From NCBI GenBank assembly GCA_903960915.1, contig CAJCCO010000060.1, forward strand, positions 40,102 to 104,101: a stretch of 64,000 nt of DNA. The letters run 5' to 3'. The position numbers were made by a program, and so were the translations under genes. Every line of letters begins with the position of its first letter. The first letter of the stretch is position 1. This document shows positions 29,208 through 38,900 of this stretch, in pieces. Source of the stretch: an uncultured beta proteobacterium. GTDB lineage: Bacteria > Pseudomonadota > Gammaproteobacteria > Burkholderiales > Burkholderiaceae_C. The notes below the pieces were generated by a model that saw only the letters and a list, made by a program, of their open reading frames with translations, was not told where the DNA came from and did no database searches.

Positions 29208-30023
29208 TTATTTACCTCCGAAGAGTCGCTTGAAAAGCCCCTGCTTGGGCGCTTCAATAAAGCGCATGGGCTTGTCTTCGCCGAGGAAGCGGTCAATCAC
29301 ATCCTTATAGGCTTCAGACACGTCGCTGCCCTGCATGTGCACTGCCGGCACGCCCTGGTTAGAGGCTTGCAGCACCGATTCACTCTCGGGAATGACGCCA
29401 ATGAGTTTGATGCGCAAAATATCTTGTATGTCTTCCAAAGACAGCATCTGCCCCTGGTCTACCCGCGCCGGGTTGTAACGGGTAATCAACAGGTGCTCCT
29501 TGATTGGATCAAGTCCTTCCACAGCGCGTTTGGTCTTGCTGGCCAACATACCCAAAATTCGGTCCGAGTCGCGTACTGAAGACACCTCAGGGTTGGTCAC
29601 CACAATGGCTTCATCGGCAAAATGCATGGCCATCAAGGCACCAGTTTCAATGCCGGCGGGCGAATCGCACACGATGTACTCAAAGCCCATGGCAGCCAGG
29701 TCCGTCAACACCTTTTCAACACCGTCTTGTGACAGCGCGTCTTTGTCACGGGTTTGTGAGGCTGCCAGCACATAAAGGTTGTCGCACTGCTTGTCTTTGA
29801 TGAGTGCCTGGTTCAGGTTGGCTTCGCCCTGAATGACGTTGATCAGGTCATACACCACACGGCGCTCACAGCCCATGATCAGGTCTAGGTTGCGCAGGCC
29901 CACGTCAAAGTCAATAACGGCAGTTTTGTGCCCACGCAGAGCCAGACCGGTTGCAAAACTGGCACTGGTGGTGGTTTTACCCACGCCACCTTTGCCGGAG
30001 GTCACCACAATGATTTTTGCCAT
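29208..30023 (-). CDS. minD: Septum site-determining ATPase MinD
   Basis: A 271-residue ParA/MinD ATPase with the deviant Walker A motif [13 protein letters not shown], the switch region ending in DSPAGIE, and a C-terminal amphipathic membrane-targeting helix ([12 protein letters not shown]). It recruits MinC to the membrane away from mid-cell. It lies between minC (55 bases upstream) and minE (4 bases downstream), the standard minCDE order. Confidence 0.97.
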   Translation of the reverse strand: MAKIIVVTSGKGGVGKTTTSASFATGLALRGHKTAVIDFDVGLRNLDLIMGCERRVVYDLINVIQGEANLNQALIKDKQCDNLYVLAASQTRDKDALSQDGVEKVLTDLAAMGFEYIVCDSPAGIETGALMAMHFADEAIVVTNPEVSSVRDSDRILGMLASKTKRAVEGLDPIKEHLLITRYNPARVDQGQMLSLEDIQDILRIKLIGVIPESESVLQASNQGVPAVHMQGSDVSEAYKDVIDRFLGEDKPMRFIEAPKQGLFKRLFGGK

Positions 30024-30078
30024 GGGTCAGAAGTCTTTCAAGAAAAAAATGGGGTCGGGGTTATGGGTACTTGAATCG

Positions 30079-30885
30079 TCAGGTTTTCAAGGCTTCAATC
30101 AGCAGCTTGTCCTGTCCGTCATTGCTCAGGCGCACCTGGGCCGCTTTGCCGCGCACATCAGCAGGCAGGGGGTTTTCGCTGGTGCGGTAGACACCCGCAA
30201 TGGAAATGAGTTCGGGCTCCAAGCAGAGCGAAAAAATACGCGCCTGGGTGTTGCCACTGGCACCGGCCATGGCTTTGCCGCGCAAGGGGGCATACACGTG
30301 AATATTGCCGTCAGCCACCACCTCGGCACCCTGGTTGACCATGGCCAACACCACCAGATCAGCGCCACGGGCATAAATCTTTTGGCCTGAACGCAGGGGT
30401 TTGTGAATCACCATGGTGGCCGGACCGGCTACCGCAACTTCTCGAATCACCTCATGCACCACCTCGTGCACAACTTCCCGAACCACTTCTTTCACCTGTT
30501 CAGGTGGCGCAGAAGCTGGCGCTTGGCGTGCGCGAGCTTGCTCCGCAGGCGCTTCAACCAAGCCTAGGCTCAGGGCTTGTGCCGTGCATGCTGCATTGGC
30601 ACCTCGCACCGCCACAGGAATCAGGCGACAGTTGCGCAACGCCTGCAACAGTGGATTCAGGTCGTCAATTTTTTTATGGCTCGCCAGCTGCGAAAAATCA
30701 AGCACCAAGGCATCGTTGTCGAAAAAATCAGGGCTGTCTCCCAAGGGGCCGTATTGCTGGCTCAATTCCTGCGCCAGCAGGTCCCAGTCTGTGGTTTTCA
30801 CCAGCAAAGCCACCAGAGGCAGTTGGGCGCTCTTGATTTCAAAAGAGACCTGGCCGGAGGGGCGGGCGGTGGAAGAAACAGACAT
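30079..30885 (-). CDS. minC: Septum formation inhibitor MinC
   Basis: A 268-residue MinC. The N-terminal FtsZ-antagonising domain covers about residues 10-110 and the C-terminal beta-helix that binds MinD and FtsZ covers 155-260 (IHKPLRSGQKIYARGADLV, GNIHVYAPLRGKAMAG). The start MSVSSTARPS at 30885 is chosen over the frame extension to 30960. The linker (130-152) is an unusual charged repeat, REVVHEVVHEVIREV, that may form a helix or coiled coil. First gene of the minCDE operon. Confidence 0.95.
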   Translation of the reverse strand: MSVSSTARPSGQVSFEIKSAQLPLVALLVKTTDWDLLAQELSQQYGPLGDSPDFFDNDALVLDFSQLASHKKIDDLNPLLQALRNCRLIPVAVRGANAACTAQALSLGLVEAPAEQARARQAPASAPPEQVKEVVREVVHEVVHEVIREVAVAGPATMVIHKPLRSGQKIYARGADLVVLAMVNQGAEVVADGNIHVYAPLRGKAMAGASGNTQARIFSLCLEPELISIAGVYRTSENPLPADVRGKAAQVRLSNDGQDKLLIEALKT

Positions 30886-31430
30886 GAAGGGGAAAAACGA
30901 TGGAGGACTGAAAAAGACAGTAAAACGGGGGATGCCAACGAAGTCGATAAAACAAAACAAGGGTTTGCTGGAGACGGCGAATCTTACTTGATTGACCGCT
31001 GGTTTTACTTATTTTTTAAAAGCTTATTTCGCCTGTGAACATCTTTATTTTTTGCTTTGGGGATGTTCTTTATCTTCTTCTTATTTCTCTATTTAAAAGA
31101 TAGTAGTAGTAGATAAGGGAAGCCTCGCGATGTGGATAAGCCTTAAAAACATATTTAAATCAATAGCTTGTCTTATTTCAACTCCTGTGCGTGACCCTGC
31201 TCTCGCTTTGTAGTCCTTGGATGAACAACTTGCGCGTTTTGATTTGTTCTGTGGATAACCTGCGCCTTATGCCAACTCTATGCACAGCTTTATGCTTTGA
31301 CAAATACCCAACCCTGTGATTGAGACCTGCTTGACCCAGTCAAGCCCATAAAGGCATCAAGAAAACCTGACCTGCATCAAATACTGCTGCCCTGTGGCGT
31401 GCCATTCTCAAGCCTCCAAAAGGAGACTTT
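30886..31430. other. AT-rich intergenic region between minC and the hemerythrin gene
   Basis: About 545 bases with no supported gene. It is clearly AT-rich, with poly-T runs, a short TAG microsatellite near 31100 (AGATAGTAGTAGTAG) and an AAATCAATAGCTT element at 31157-31169 that recurs in the right-hand island. It must carry the divergent promoters of minC and the hemerythrin gene. A palindrome lies at 31329-31345. Confidence 0.55.
31329..31345. promoter_or_regulatory. Palindrome GCTTGAC-CCA-GTCAAGC upstream of the hemerythrin gene
   Basis: Perfect 7-base arms with a 3-base spacer, about 86 bases before the start codon. It resembles an FNR/DNR site (TTGAY-N4-RTCAA) but is one base shorter in the spacer, so this is only a candidate operator. 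Confidence 0.4.
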
Positions 31431-32024
31431 ATGACACACACCAGTATCCAGATTATTCGTGACGAGCACAGCACCTTGAGCGCTCTTTTGCGCTCGCTGG
31501 GCATGATGGTGGACCGGGGTCCCGCCCATCAACCGGAGGCATTTTTTGACGTCATGCGTGCCATGTTGTTTTACATTGATGAATTTCCCGAACGCCTGCA
31601 CCATCCCAAGGAATCGGCCCTGCTTTTCCCACGGGTGGCCCTCCTGGTCCCTGAAACGTGGCAGACCATTGCGCAACTTGAAAGCGATCACCAACGGGGT
31701 GAGTCCGCCGTTCGCGATTTGCAACACCTGTTGTTGGCCTGGGAGTTGGTAGGAGAGTCCAGACGCGCCGCGTTTGAACAGGCGTTGAAGCATTACATAG
31801 CGTTTTATCTGGCGCATATGCAGCTGGAAGAACAGGTGATATTGCCAGCGGCTATTCAAACCCTGAGCGTGGCTGATTGGCAAGAACTGGATGCGGCTTT
31901 TACTGCCAATTGCGACCCCTTGACCGGAAAATTTCCACGCGACCCCGTGTACGACCGCTTATTCAGCCGCATTGTGATGAATGCGCCTGCCCCCATTGGC
32001 CTGGGTGCAAATGCTGCAGGCTGA
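31431..32024 (+). CDS. Hemerythrin (HHE) domain protein
   Basis: A 197-residue helical protein with the di-iron ligand pattern of hemerythrin-like proteins: RDEHS, a second-helix HHPKESALLFP, ESDHQRGE, and HYIAFYLAHMQLEEQVILP. Such proteins bind oxygen, NO or iron and often protect against nitrosative or oxygen stress. There is no signal peptide. The last about 40 residues (NCDPLTGKFP..., ending in GANAAG) are not part of the domain. It is monocistronic in appearance, with a palindrome upstream. Confidence 0.9.
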   Translation: MTHTSIQIIRDEHSTLSALLRSLGMMVDRGPAHQPEAFFDVMRAMLFYIDEFPERLHHPKESALLFPRVALLVPETWQTIAQLESDHQRGESAVRDLQHLLLAWELVGESRRAAFEQALKHYIAFYLAHMQLEEQVILPAAIQTLSVADWQELDAAFTANCDPLTGKFPRDPVYDRLFSRIVMNAPAPIGLGANAAG

Positions 32025-32042
32025 TGGCTGATCAGTTCAGTC

Positions 32043-32082
32043 CCCTCGGTTGCTGAACTTAGGTTGGTCGGCATACCGAGGG
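32043..32082 (+). terminator. Weak hairpin after the hemerythrin gene
   Basis: The arms CCCTCGGT (32043-32050) and ACCGAGGG (32075-32082) pair perfectly around a 24-base loop. There is no T-run after it, so it is a doubtful terminator; it may instead be 5' structure for the MFS gene downstream. Confidence 0.35.
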
Positions 32083-32151
32083 CGTCAAGAAACTGACTGG
32101 CTGGTGTGCGACAAGCCCGTTGAAGGCGATCGCTGAGAATAGGGCTCCACC

Positions 32152-33360
32152 ATGCGCTCACACCCTCTCAACTCTTTGACACCCACACGCCAACTGGTCT
32201 TGTTGGCTTTGGCCTTGTCCACAGGTGCCGCTTTGTCACTGGGCATCACGCGCTTTGCTTACGGTTTGCTGTTGCCGCCCATGCGCAGTGATTTGGGGTG
32301 GTCCTACACCTTGGCAGGCGCCATGAACACGGTTAACGCGCTGGGTTATTTGTTGGGCGCTTTGTTGACGCCCCGCCTGATGCAGCGCCTGGGTGCCGTG
32401 CGGGTGTTGCTAATGGGCGCTGTGCTGGCCAGTGTTTTCATGGGTTTGAGTGGTTTTTTCACCGAAGCGGCGCCCTTGTTGCTGCAACGGTTGCTGGCGG
32501 GCATGGCCAGTGCATTGGTCTTTATTGCTGGCGGTTTGCTGGCCGCGCGTCTGGGTACTTTGCAGCCAGCGCGCGCTGGCTTTTTGATTGGGTTGTATTA
32601 CGGCGGCACCGGCTTTGGCATTGCGTTGTCGGCCGTGTTGGTGCCGGTGGTGCTAGACGCGGCACAGTCCTCCCGCCACGGCTGGACCTGGGCCTGGTGG
32701 GCCCTGGCCTTGGTATGCGCCTTGGGCACGGTCGTGCTGGCTTGGGCCGCCCGCAGGCTGCACACACTGGGCAGTCCGCCTGTTGCCGGCACGGGCGAGT
32801 TGGTGCGGCGTTTTGTCTGGCGTGATTTTGCGTTTTCGCTGGCGGGCTACACCATGTTTGGCGTGGGCTACATCGGTTACATGACTTTTGTGATTGCGCT
32901 GTTGCGCGAGCAGGGCGCCAGTGGCACGGCCGTGACCTGGTTTTATGCCTTGCTGGGTGTGGCCGTGGTGGCTTCGTCCCGCCTGTGGGCCGGGTTGCTG
33001 GACCGCTACAAGGGCGGTCAAGTGTTGGCCTTGTTCAACGCTTTGCTCGGCGTGGCCACAGTGTTGCCCGCGCTGACCTCGGCCTGGCCGGTGATTCTGG
33101 CCTCAGGGGTGTTGTTTGGGGCGGTGTTTTTGTCTTTGGTGGCGTCCACCACGGCGCTGGTGCGGCACAACTTGCCACAGGCCGCTTGGGCGGCAGGCAT
33201 CAGCGCTTTCACCATTGTGTTTGCTGCCGGGCAGATCGTTGGCCCGACGGTGGTGGGCTGGATTGCAGACGGTCCAGGCGGCTTGGCGCGTGGCTTGCTG
33301 TTTTCTGCACTGGCCTTATGGGTGGGTGCGGCGCTGGCCTGGCGCCAGCGCGCGCTGTAA
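32152..33360 (+). CDS. MFS transporter, YbfB/YjiJ type
   Basis: A 402-residue membrane protein with twelve hydrophobic segments and the compact loops of the YbfB/YjiJ group of the major facilitator superfamily. Its N-terminal stretch LGITRFAYGLLLPPMRSDLGW is characteristic of that group. Substrates of this subfamily are mostly unknown. It is convergent with the glutathione S-transferase gene, which it faces across a hairpin. Confidence 0.88.
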   Translation: MRSHPLNSLTPTRQLVLLALALSTGAALSLGITRFAYGLLLPPMRSDLGWSYTLAGAMNTVNALGYLLGALLTPRLMQRLGAVRVLLMGAVLASVFMGLSGFFTEAAPLLLQRLLAGMASALVFIAGGLLAARLGTLQPARAGFLIGLYYGGTGFGIALSAVLVPVVLDAAQSSRHGWTWAWWALALVCALGTVVLAWAARRLHTLGSPPVAGTGELVRRFVWRDFAFSLAGYTMFGVGYIGYMTFVIALLREQGASGTAVTWFYALLGVAVVASSRLWAGLLDRYKGGQVLALFNALLGVATVLPALTSAWPVILASGVLFGAVFLSLVASTTALVRHNLPQAAWAAGISAFTIVFAAGQIVGPTVVGWIADGPGGLARGLLFSALALWVGAALAWRQRAL

Positions 33361-33420
33361 CTTCGACAAGCTCGACAAGCTCGGCGGGCGCCAGACCCGC
33401 CCAAGCCTTACCGAAGTTAC
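33357..33420. terminator. Hairpin between convergent MFS and GST genes
   Basis: The long inverted repeat GTAACTTCG (33357-33365) and CGAAGTTAC (33412-33420) joins the two stop codons and encloses a second stem GGCGGG/CCCGCC. The interior also has a direct repeat GACAAGCTC. No T-run is present, so it may act as an mRNA 3' end stabiliser or weak bidirectional terminator. Confidence 0.55.
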
Positions 33421-34028
33421 TTCAACAAGCCCTCGGCCCGCAGGGCGGCTTTGACGGCGGGCCGTGCGCGCACCTGGTCCATGAAGGCTTTGAGCGTGGC
33501 AAAAGCGCTAACGTCCACGCCCACCAGACGGGCCCAGTTCAGCACCACAAACAGATAGCCGTCCGCCACGGTGAAGGTGTCGCCCATCAGGTAGGGCTGG
33601 CTGCCAAGCTCTGCATCAAGCCATTGCAGACGCGCCAGCAAACGGGTTTTGGCCTGCTCTTTGCCCTCAGCGGGCATGGCCGGGGCAAACAGCGCTGCGA
33701 AGCAACCCTTGTGCAGTTCAGTGGCGATGAAGCTCAACCACTCTTGCAGCTTGTAGCGCGCATAGGTGCCGTTGGCAGGCGCCAAGCCGCTGGCAGGGGC
33801 GAGGTCAGCAATGTACTGCACGATGGCCTGAACCTCGCGCAACTGCCGGCCATCATCAAGCACCAACAGCGGCACATAGCCCAGCGGGTTGATGGTGTAG
33901 TAGTCGGTCCCATCGGCTAGCGTGTGGGTTTTGGTAGGCGCTGCAATCGCTTCATAGGCCAGATTGGCTTCTTGCAGCGCGATGTGAGGGGCGAGGGAGC
34001 AGGCGCCAGGGGAGAAAAAAAGTTTCAT
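33417..34028 (-). CDS. Glutathione S-transferase
   Basis: A 203-residue cytosolic GST of the bacterial beta-class style. The thioredoxin-like N-terminal domain has the catalytic-region MKLFFSPGACSLAPHIAL (Cys/Ser near residue 10) and the conserved cis-Pro GYVPLLVLDDG. The C-terminal helical domain ends near AALRAEGLLK. It may conjugate glutathione to electrophiles; the substrate is unknown. It lies 15 bases after the GMC oxidoreductase gene and is probably co-transcribed. Confidence 0.92.
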   Translation of the reverse strand: MKLFFSPGACSLAPHIALQEANLAYEAIAAPTKTHTLADGTDYYTINPLGYVPLLVLDDGRQLREVQAIVQYIADLAPASGLAPANGTYARYKLQEWLSFIATELHKGCFAALFAPAMPAEGKEQAKTRLLARLQWLDAELGSQPYLMGDTFTVADGYLFVVLNWARLVGVDVSAFATLKAFMDQVRARPAVKAALRAEGLLK

Positions 34029-34043
34029 GTGGGTGCGTGAGCG

Positions 34044-35669
34044 TTAAGCAGAAAAGGTGGGTTGGGATGTCAGCAGGTCGACGGCTTTTTCGGCCAGCAT
34101 GATGGTGGGTGCGTTGGTGTTGCCGGTGGTGAGTTGCGGCATGACGGAGGCGTCCACCACACGCAGGCCTTGCAGACCGTGCACCCGCAAGGCGGCATCC
34201 ACCACGGCCAACGGGTCGGTTGACGGACCCATTTTGCAGGTGCCCACGGGGTGGTATTCGGTGTCGGAATGGTTGCGTAAAAACTGCTCGATCTGCGCGG
34301 GGTTGTTGCGGTCAACCGGGTAGAGCATCTTGCCGCGGTAGGGCGCCAAGGCCGCGCTTTGCATGATGTCCAGGCCCATTTGCGTGCCCTTGACCAGGGT
34401 CGCCATGTCTTGCGGGTCTTGCAAAAAAGCCGGGTCGATCAGCGGGGCATCGTGGGGGTTGGCACTGGCCAGCGTGACACTGCCACGGCTTTTAGGCCGC
34501 ATCAGCGTGACGTGCAGCGTGTAGCCGTGCCCCAGGTGGTTTTTGCGCGTGTGGTCGTCCACGATGCCGGTGCACAGCGCCAGCTGAATGTCGGGCGCGG
34601 GCGCAGCCGGGTCGGTGTATAAAAACCCCTGGGTTTCGGCCACGTTGCTGGTGATCATGCCGGTGCGTTTGTTACGCCATTCGAAGACACCGCGCACCAT
34701 GGCGATGAGCCCACTGAGGGAGAAACCAAAAGTGTTGCGGTTGGCCTGGGTGCGGTAAATCAGCACGGTGGTCAGGTGGTCGTGCAGGTTTTGCCCAACG
34801 CCTGGCAATTCGTGGCGCACCTCAATGCCGTGCTGGTGCAGGTGCGCAGCCGGGCCAATGCCAGAGAGCATGAGCAACTGTGGCGAACCAAAGGCGCCGG
34901 CCGACAGCAGCACCTCGCGTTTGGCGTGCACCTGCAGGGTTTGCCCGTCTTTGTCATATTCGGCGCCCACGGCCCGTTTGCCCGCCAGCACAATGCGCCG
35001 GGTGTGGGCCTGGGTGATCACGGTCAGGTTGGGGCGTGCCAAATGGGGCGTGAGGTAGCCCTTGGCGGCGCTCCAGCGCTCCCCGCCTTTTTGCGTCACC
35101 TGGGCCGGTGAGCAGCCCACCTGGCTCTGGCCGTTGTAGTCTGGGTTGAGCGGCAGGCCTTGCTCCACGCAGGCCTGCATGAAGACCTGGTTGAGCGGGC
35201 TGGGGCTGGGCAGGTAGCTCACATTGAGCGGGCCGCCGCTGCCGTGCAGGTCGGTGGCGCCAAAGCATTCGCTGTTCTCCGCGCGCTTGAAGTAGGGCAG
35301 CACGTCGGCATACGACCAACCGGCGTTGCCTAAAGCGGCCCAATGGTCGTAGTCGTAGGGGCTGCCGCGGGTGTAGACCATGGCGTTGATGGAGCTGCTG
35401 CCGCCCATCACCTTGCCGCGTGGTTGGAAGCCGCGCCTGCCGTTGAAGCCGCTTTGCGGCACGGTTTGGTAGTTCCAGTTGTGAATGCCCAGGGCGGCGG
35501 AGGCGGCAAAGCCCAGCGGCGCATGAATCAGCACCGATTTGTCGGGCCCACCGGCCTCGAGCAGGCATACGCTGACGCCGGGGTCTTGTGACAAACGGCC
35601 GGCCAGCACAGAGCCGGCAGCGCCGCCGCCAATGATGACGTAATCAAATTCGGGGGTCGAGGGGTTCAT
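34044..35669 (-). CDS. GMC-family flavin oxidoreductase (choline dehydrogenase-like)
   Basis: A 541-residue FAD enzyme. The N-terminal dinucleotide motif is IIGGGAAGSVLAGRLS, followed by the GMC signatures MGGSSSINAMVYTRG and, at the C-terminus, HPVGTCKMG (active-site His) and VDASVMPQLTTGNTNAPT. Such enzymes oxidise alcohols; BetA (choline) is only one of many. No betB, betI or choline transporter is nearby, so choline is not implied. Neighbours are a GST and a class II aldolase on the same strand. Confidence 0.93.
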   Translation of the reverse strand: MNPSTPEFDYVIIGGGAAGSVLAGRLSQDPGVSVCLLEAGGPDKSVLIHAPLGFAASAALGIHNWNYQTVPQSGFNGRRGFQPRGKVMGGSSSINAMVYTRGSPYDYDHWAALGNAGWSYADVLPYFKRAENSECFGATDLHGSGGPLNVSYLPSPSPLNQVFMQACVEQGLPLNPDYNGQSQVGCSPAQVTQKGGERWSAAKGYLTPHLARPNLTVITQAHTRRIVLAGKRAVGAEYDKDGQTLQVHAKREVLLSAGAFGSPQLLMLSGIGPAAHLHQHGIEVRHELPGVGQNLHDHLTTVLIYRTQANRNTFGFSLSGLIAMVRGVFEWRNKRTGMITSNVAETQGFLYTDPAAPAPDIQLALCTGIVDDHTRKNHLGHGYTLHVTLMRPKSRGSVTLASANPHDAPLIDPAFLQDPQDMATLVKGTQMGLDIMQSAALAPYRGKMLYPVDRNNPAQIEQFLRNHSDTEYHPVGTCKMGPSTDPLAVVDAALRVHGLQGLRVVDASVMPQLTTGNTNAPTIMLAEKAVDLLTSQPTFSA

Positions 35670-35793
35670 GCGGGTCTCCTAGGGCTTTAGTTTTTGTTTA
35701 TTTGTAATGGATGCACGAAAAAAACGGTGGCGCTGCGCCGTCAATCAGCCGGCGAAATTACGTGGCCTATGCAGCTTACGTGGCTTATGGGGC

Positions 35794-36558
35794 TTACGTA
35801 GCGTAGCTGGGGTCCATGCGGTCAAGTTTGCGCAGCAGGGCGGGCCAGGCCAGGGCTGCGCCCATGTCGGAGGTGGCTTTTTTCATCACGTTGCCCAGCC
35901 CTTCAACAATGGCCGGGTTGACATGAATCAGCGCGCCGCCGGCTTGCGCGGAAATCTGAATTTGGCAGGTGCTCTCAAAGTTGTACATGAGCAAGAACGC
36001 AGTGGGAATATCTTTGCCGACCACCAGCAAGCCGTGGTTGCGCAGCATCAAGTGGTGGGCCTCGCCCAGATCGGCCTGCAGGCGAGGCTTTTCTTCGTCA
36101 CGCAAGGCGACGCCTTCGTAGGTGTGGTACGCCAGGGAGCCCAGCACAAAGGTGGACTGCTGGCTGATGGGCAACACGCCGCATTCTTGGGCGCTGACGG
36201 CCACACCCGCGCGGGTGTGGGTGTGCAACACGCAGCCGGCATCTTCACGGGCCTGGTGAATACAGCTGTGAATGACAAAGCCCGCCGGGTTGACGGTGAA
36301 AGGCGTGTCGTTGAGCTTGTTGCCATGCTGGTCAATCTTGACCAAGCTGGAGGCTGTGATCTCGTCAAACGTCAGCCCATAGGGGTTGATTAAAAACTGG
36401 TGCTCCGGGCCTGGAATTCGCGCTGACACGTGGGTGAATATCAAGTCGCTCCAGCCATAAGCGGCCACCAGCCGGTAGCACGCGGCCAGGTCGCAACGCA
36501 ACTGCCATTCTTCGGCGCTGACGTTGTTTTTGAGGGAGGGAATATTCAGGGTGTGCAT
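35794..36558 (-). CDS. Class II aldolase/adducin family protein
   Basis: A 254-residue protein of the class II aldolase fold. Zinc-binding residues are visible in LHTHTRAGVAVSA and LRNHGLLVVG, with a Glu near the start of the active site. The start MHTLNIPSLK at 36558 is preferred over a start at 36582. The family includes sugar aldolases and decarboxylases; the role here is unknown. The terminal HEAD-like part ends in LRKLDRMDPSY. It stands 125 bases upstream of the GMC gene on the same strand, with short GGCTTA/ACGT-rich repeats in between. Confidence 0.85.
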   Translation of the reverse strand: MHTLNIPSLKNNVSAEEWQLRCDLAACYRLVAAYGWSDLIFTHVSARIPGPEHQFLINPYGLTFDEITASSLVKIDQHGNKLNDTPFTVNPAGFVIHSCIHQAREDAGCVLHTHTRAGVAVSAQECGVLPISQQSTFVLGSLAYHTYEGVALRDEEKPRLQADLGEAHHLMLRNHGLLVVGKDIPTAFLLMYNFESTCQIQISAQAGGALIHVNPAIVEGLGNVMKKATSDMGAALAWPALLRKLDRMDPSYAT

Positions 36559-36869
36559 GGGGCGGTTCCTTGTTAAATTCAAGTGGCGTGTAAGTTGTAG
36601 TTTAGGCGCCGTCTAGTGTGCAAGAGAAGTGGGTACTAGCGTTAGCGTTAATTTTCCAAACCTGGAGCACCCCAAACCAGCGCGCAGGGTGGTGCACGCT
36701 GCCTGGGGCCTGACGCTTCATTGTGCCCATTATTAGGCTGAAATCCTACCGCCTTTCGGCACCTGCGGGACAGCGCAAGGGGCTTGAGTAAATGGGGTGA
36801 ATAGGGGGTGGCTGCCAAATTGGGGCCTGCCCGGTAAAATCGCCTTTTCGCTCTTTACGACCCATTGCC
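36559..36869. other. Intergenic promoter region upstream of mnmG
   Basis: About 310 bases between divergent genes, with no supported gene. It should carry promoters for the aldolase gene and for the mnmG-rsmG unit. I see GC-rich short inverted stretches but no clear operator. Confidence 0.5.
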
Positions 36870-38900
36870 ATGCTTTACCCACAGATTTTCGACGTCATCG
36901 TTGTTGGCGGCGGCCATGCCGGCACCGAGGCGGCGCTGGCGGCGGCCCGCATGGGGTGCAAAACCCTGCTGCTGAGTCACAACATCGAGACCCTGGGGCA
37001 GATGAGCTGCAACCCGTCCATTGGCGGTATTGGCAAGGGACACCTGGTCAAGGAGGTCGATGCCCTGGGTGGCGCCATGGCGGCGGCCACCGATGAAGGC
37101 GGCATCCAGTTTCGTATTCTCAACTCCAGCAAAGGCCCGGCCGTGCGCGCCACCCGCGCCCAGGCGGACCGCGTGTTGTACAAGGCGGCCATTCGCCACC
37201 GCCTGGAAAACCAGCCAAACCTGTGGCTTTTTCAGCAAGCGGTGGACGACCTGATGGTGGAGGGCGACCGCGTGGTGGGTGCCATCACGCAAGTGGGTAT
37301 CCGGTTTCGGGCCAAGACCGTGGTGTTGACAGCCGGCACCTTTTTGGACGGCAAGATTCATGTGGGCCTTAACAATTTTGCCGCAGGCCGCGCTGGCGAC
37401 CCGCCCGCCGTCACACTGAGCGCCCGTCTTAAAGAATTGAAGCTGCCGCAGGGCCGCCTGAAAACCGGCACGCCGCCCCGGCTGGACGGCCGCTCCATTG
37501 ACTTCAGCCAATGCGTGGAACAAGCCGGTGACGGCATGCCCGGCGGCATGAGTGCGCATATGCCGGTGTTCAGCTTCATGGGCCGGGTAGAGCAGCACCC
37601 GCCGCAAATGTCGTGCTGGATCACGCACACCAACGAGCGCACGCACGACATCATTCGCTCCGGCTTTGACCGCAGCCCCATGTTCACCGGAAAAATTGAA
37701 GGCGTAGGGCCGCGTTATTGCCCCAGCGTCGAAGACAAGATCAGCCGCTTTGCCGACAAAGACAGCCACCAAATTTTCTTGGAGCCCGAAGGCCTGACCA
37801 CCCACGAGTACTACCCCAACGGCATCTCCACCAGCTTGCCGTTTGATATTCAGTACGCGCTGGTGCGCTCCATGAAGGGGCTGGAAAACGCGCACATCAT
37901 TCGTCCCGGCTACGCCATTGAGTACGACTACTTTGACCCGCAGCAACTCAAAAGCAGCTTTGAGACGCGCGCCTTGGGCGGGCTGTTTTTTGCCGGGCAA
38001 ATTAACGGCACCACCGGCTATGAAGAGGCGGCGGCGCAGGGTTTGTTTGCCGGCATCAACGCCGCCTTGCAAGCCGGCGCGCCACACGTCACAGCCGCCT
38101 GGACCCGGGACACCTGGGTGCCGGGTAGGGATGAGGCCTACCTGGGTGTGCTGGTGGACGACCTGATCACCAAGGGCGTCACAGAGCCTTACCGCATGTT
38201 CACCAGCCGCGCCGAGTTTCGTTTGCAATTGCGCGAAGACAATGCCGACGCCCGCTTGACTGAAACTGGCCGCCAACTGGGCCTGGTAGACGATGCACGC
38301 TGGAATGTTTTTTGCCGCAAGCGCGACGCTGTTTCACGTGAAACCGAGCGCCTGCGTTCGCTCTGGATAAGCCCAAAAAATCTGGCGGCGGCTGAGGCTG
38401 AGCGGGTGTTGGGCAAAGCCATAGAGCATGAATACAGTCTGGCCGAGTTGTTGCGGCGACCTGACGTGAACTACGCCGGCCTGATGTCGCTGGGCGGCGG
38501 CAAGTTTGTAGGCGCTGAGCTGGGCGCCGGCGTTCCACGTGAAACAGTGGCGCAACCTGGAGATGTGCCAGGCGAAATAGCAGAAGACGTGTTCCGTGCC
38601 GTGGTGATTGAACAGGTTGAAATTGCAGCCAAATACTCGGGTTACATTGACCGTCAAAAAGACGAGGTAGAGCGCGCCGCCCATTACGAGCACCTGAAAC
38701 TGCCCACTGAATTGGATTATTTGCAGGTACAGGCGCTCAGCTTTGAAGCGCGCCAAGCCTTGAACAAACACCGGCCCGAAACCTTGGGCCAGGCCTCGCG
38801 CATCTCAGGCATCACGCCGGCGAGCGTGTCGCTGCTGCTGATCCACCTGAAGAAGAGCAATTTCAAGGGTTTTGTGGCGGCCAGCAAGGCGGCGGTCTGA
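36870..38900 (+). CDS. mnmG: tRNA uridine 5-carboxymethylaminomethyl modification enzyme MnmG
   Basis: A 676-residue FAD enzyme that works with MnmE to modify the wobble uridine of several tRNAs. The N-terminal FAD motif [19 protein letters not shown] and the MnmG signatures [16 protein letters not shown] and [12 protein letters not shown] (FAD region) are intact, and the C-terminal helical domain ends at residue 676. The stop overlaps the rsmG start (TGATG). Two parS-like sites lie inside it, at 38330 and 38531. Confidence 0.97.
   Translation: MLYPQIFDVIVVGGGHAGTEAALAAARMGCKTLLLSHNIETLGQMSCNPSIGGIGKGHLVKEVDALGGAMAAATDEGGIQFRILNSSKGPAVRATRAQADRVLYKAAIRHRLENQPNLWLFQQAVDDLMVEGDRVVGAITQVGIRFRAKTVVLTAGTFLDGKIHVGLNNFAAGRAGDPPAVTLSARLKELKLPQGRLKTGTPPRLDGRSIDFSQCVEQAGDGMPGGMSAHMPVFSFMGRVEQHPPQMSCWITHTNERTHDIIRSGFDRSPMFTGKIEGVGPRYCPSVEDKISRFADKDSHQIFLEPEGLTTHEYYPNGISTSLPFDIQYALVRSMKGLENAHIIRPGYAIEYDYFDPQQLKSSFETRALGGLFFAGQINGTTGYEEAAAQGLFAGINAALQAGAPHVTAAWTRDTWVPGRDEAYLGVLVDDLITKGVTEPYRMFTSRAEFRLQLREDNADARLTETGRQLGLVDDARWNVFCRKRDAVSRETERLRSLWISPKNLAAAEAERVLGKAIEHEYSLAELLRRPDVNYAGLMSLGGGKFVGAELGAGVPRETVAQPGDVPGEIAEDVFRAVVIEQVEIAAKYSGYIDRQKDEVERAAHYEHLKLPTELDYLQVQALSFEARQALNKHRPETLGQASRISGITPASVSLLLIHLKKSNFKGFVAASKAAV
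38330..38345. promoter_or_regulatory. parS-like site within mnmG
   Basis: TGTTTCACGTGAAACC matches the chromosomal parS consensus (TGTTTCACGTGAAACA) at 15 of 16 bases, including the full central GTTTCACGTGAAAC. It is the best of the four sites in this window and is a likely ParB nucleation site. Confidence 0.88.
38531..38546. promoter_or_regulatory. Second parS-like site within mnmG
   Basis: CGTTCCACGTGAAACA matches 14 of 16 bases, with the first base and one arm base changed. It is about 200 bases from the stronger site. Binding is likely but weaker. Confidence 0.65.

Noticed and set aside
34044..35669. Calling the GMC enzyme BetA (choline dehydrogenase)
   Set aside because: No betaine aldehyde dehydrogenase, betI or choline transporter is nearby, and the GMC family covers many alcohols.
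36855..38276. A 473-residue minus-strand frame opposite mnmG
   Set aside because: It is antisense to highly conserved mnmG and has the same His/Gly/Val-rich shadow composition as the other mirror frames.
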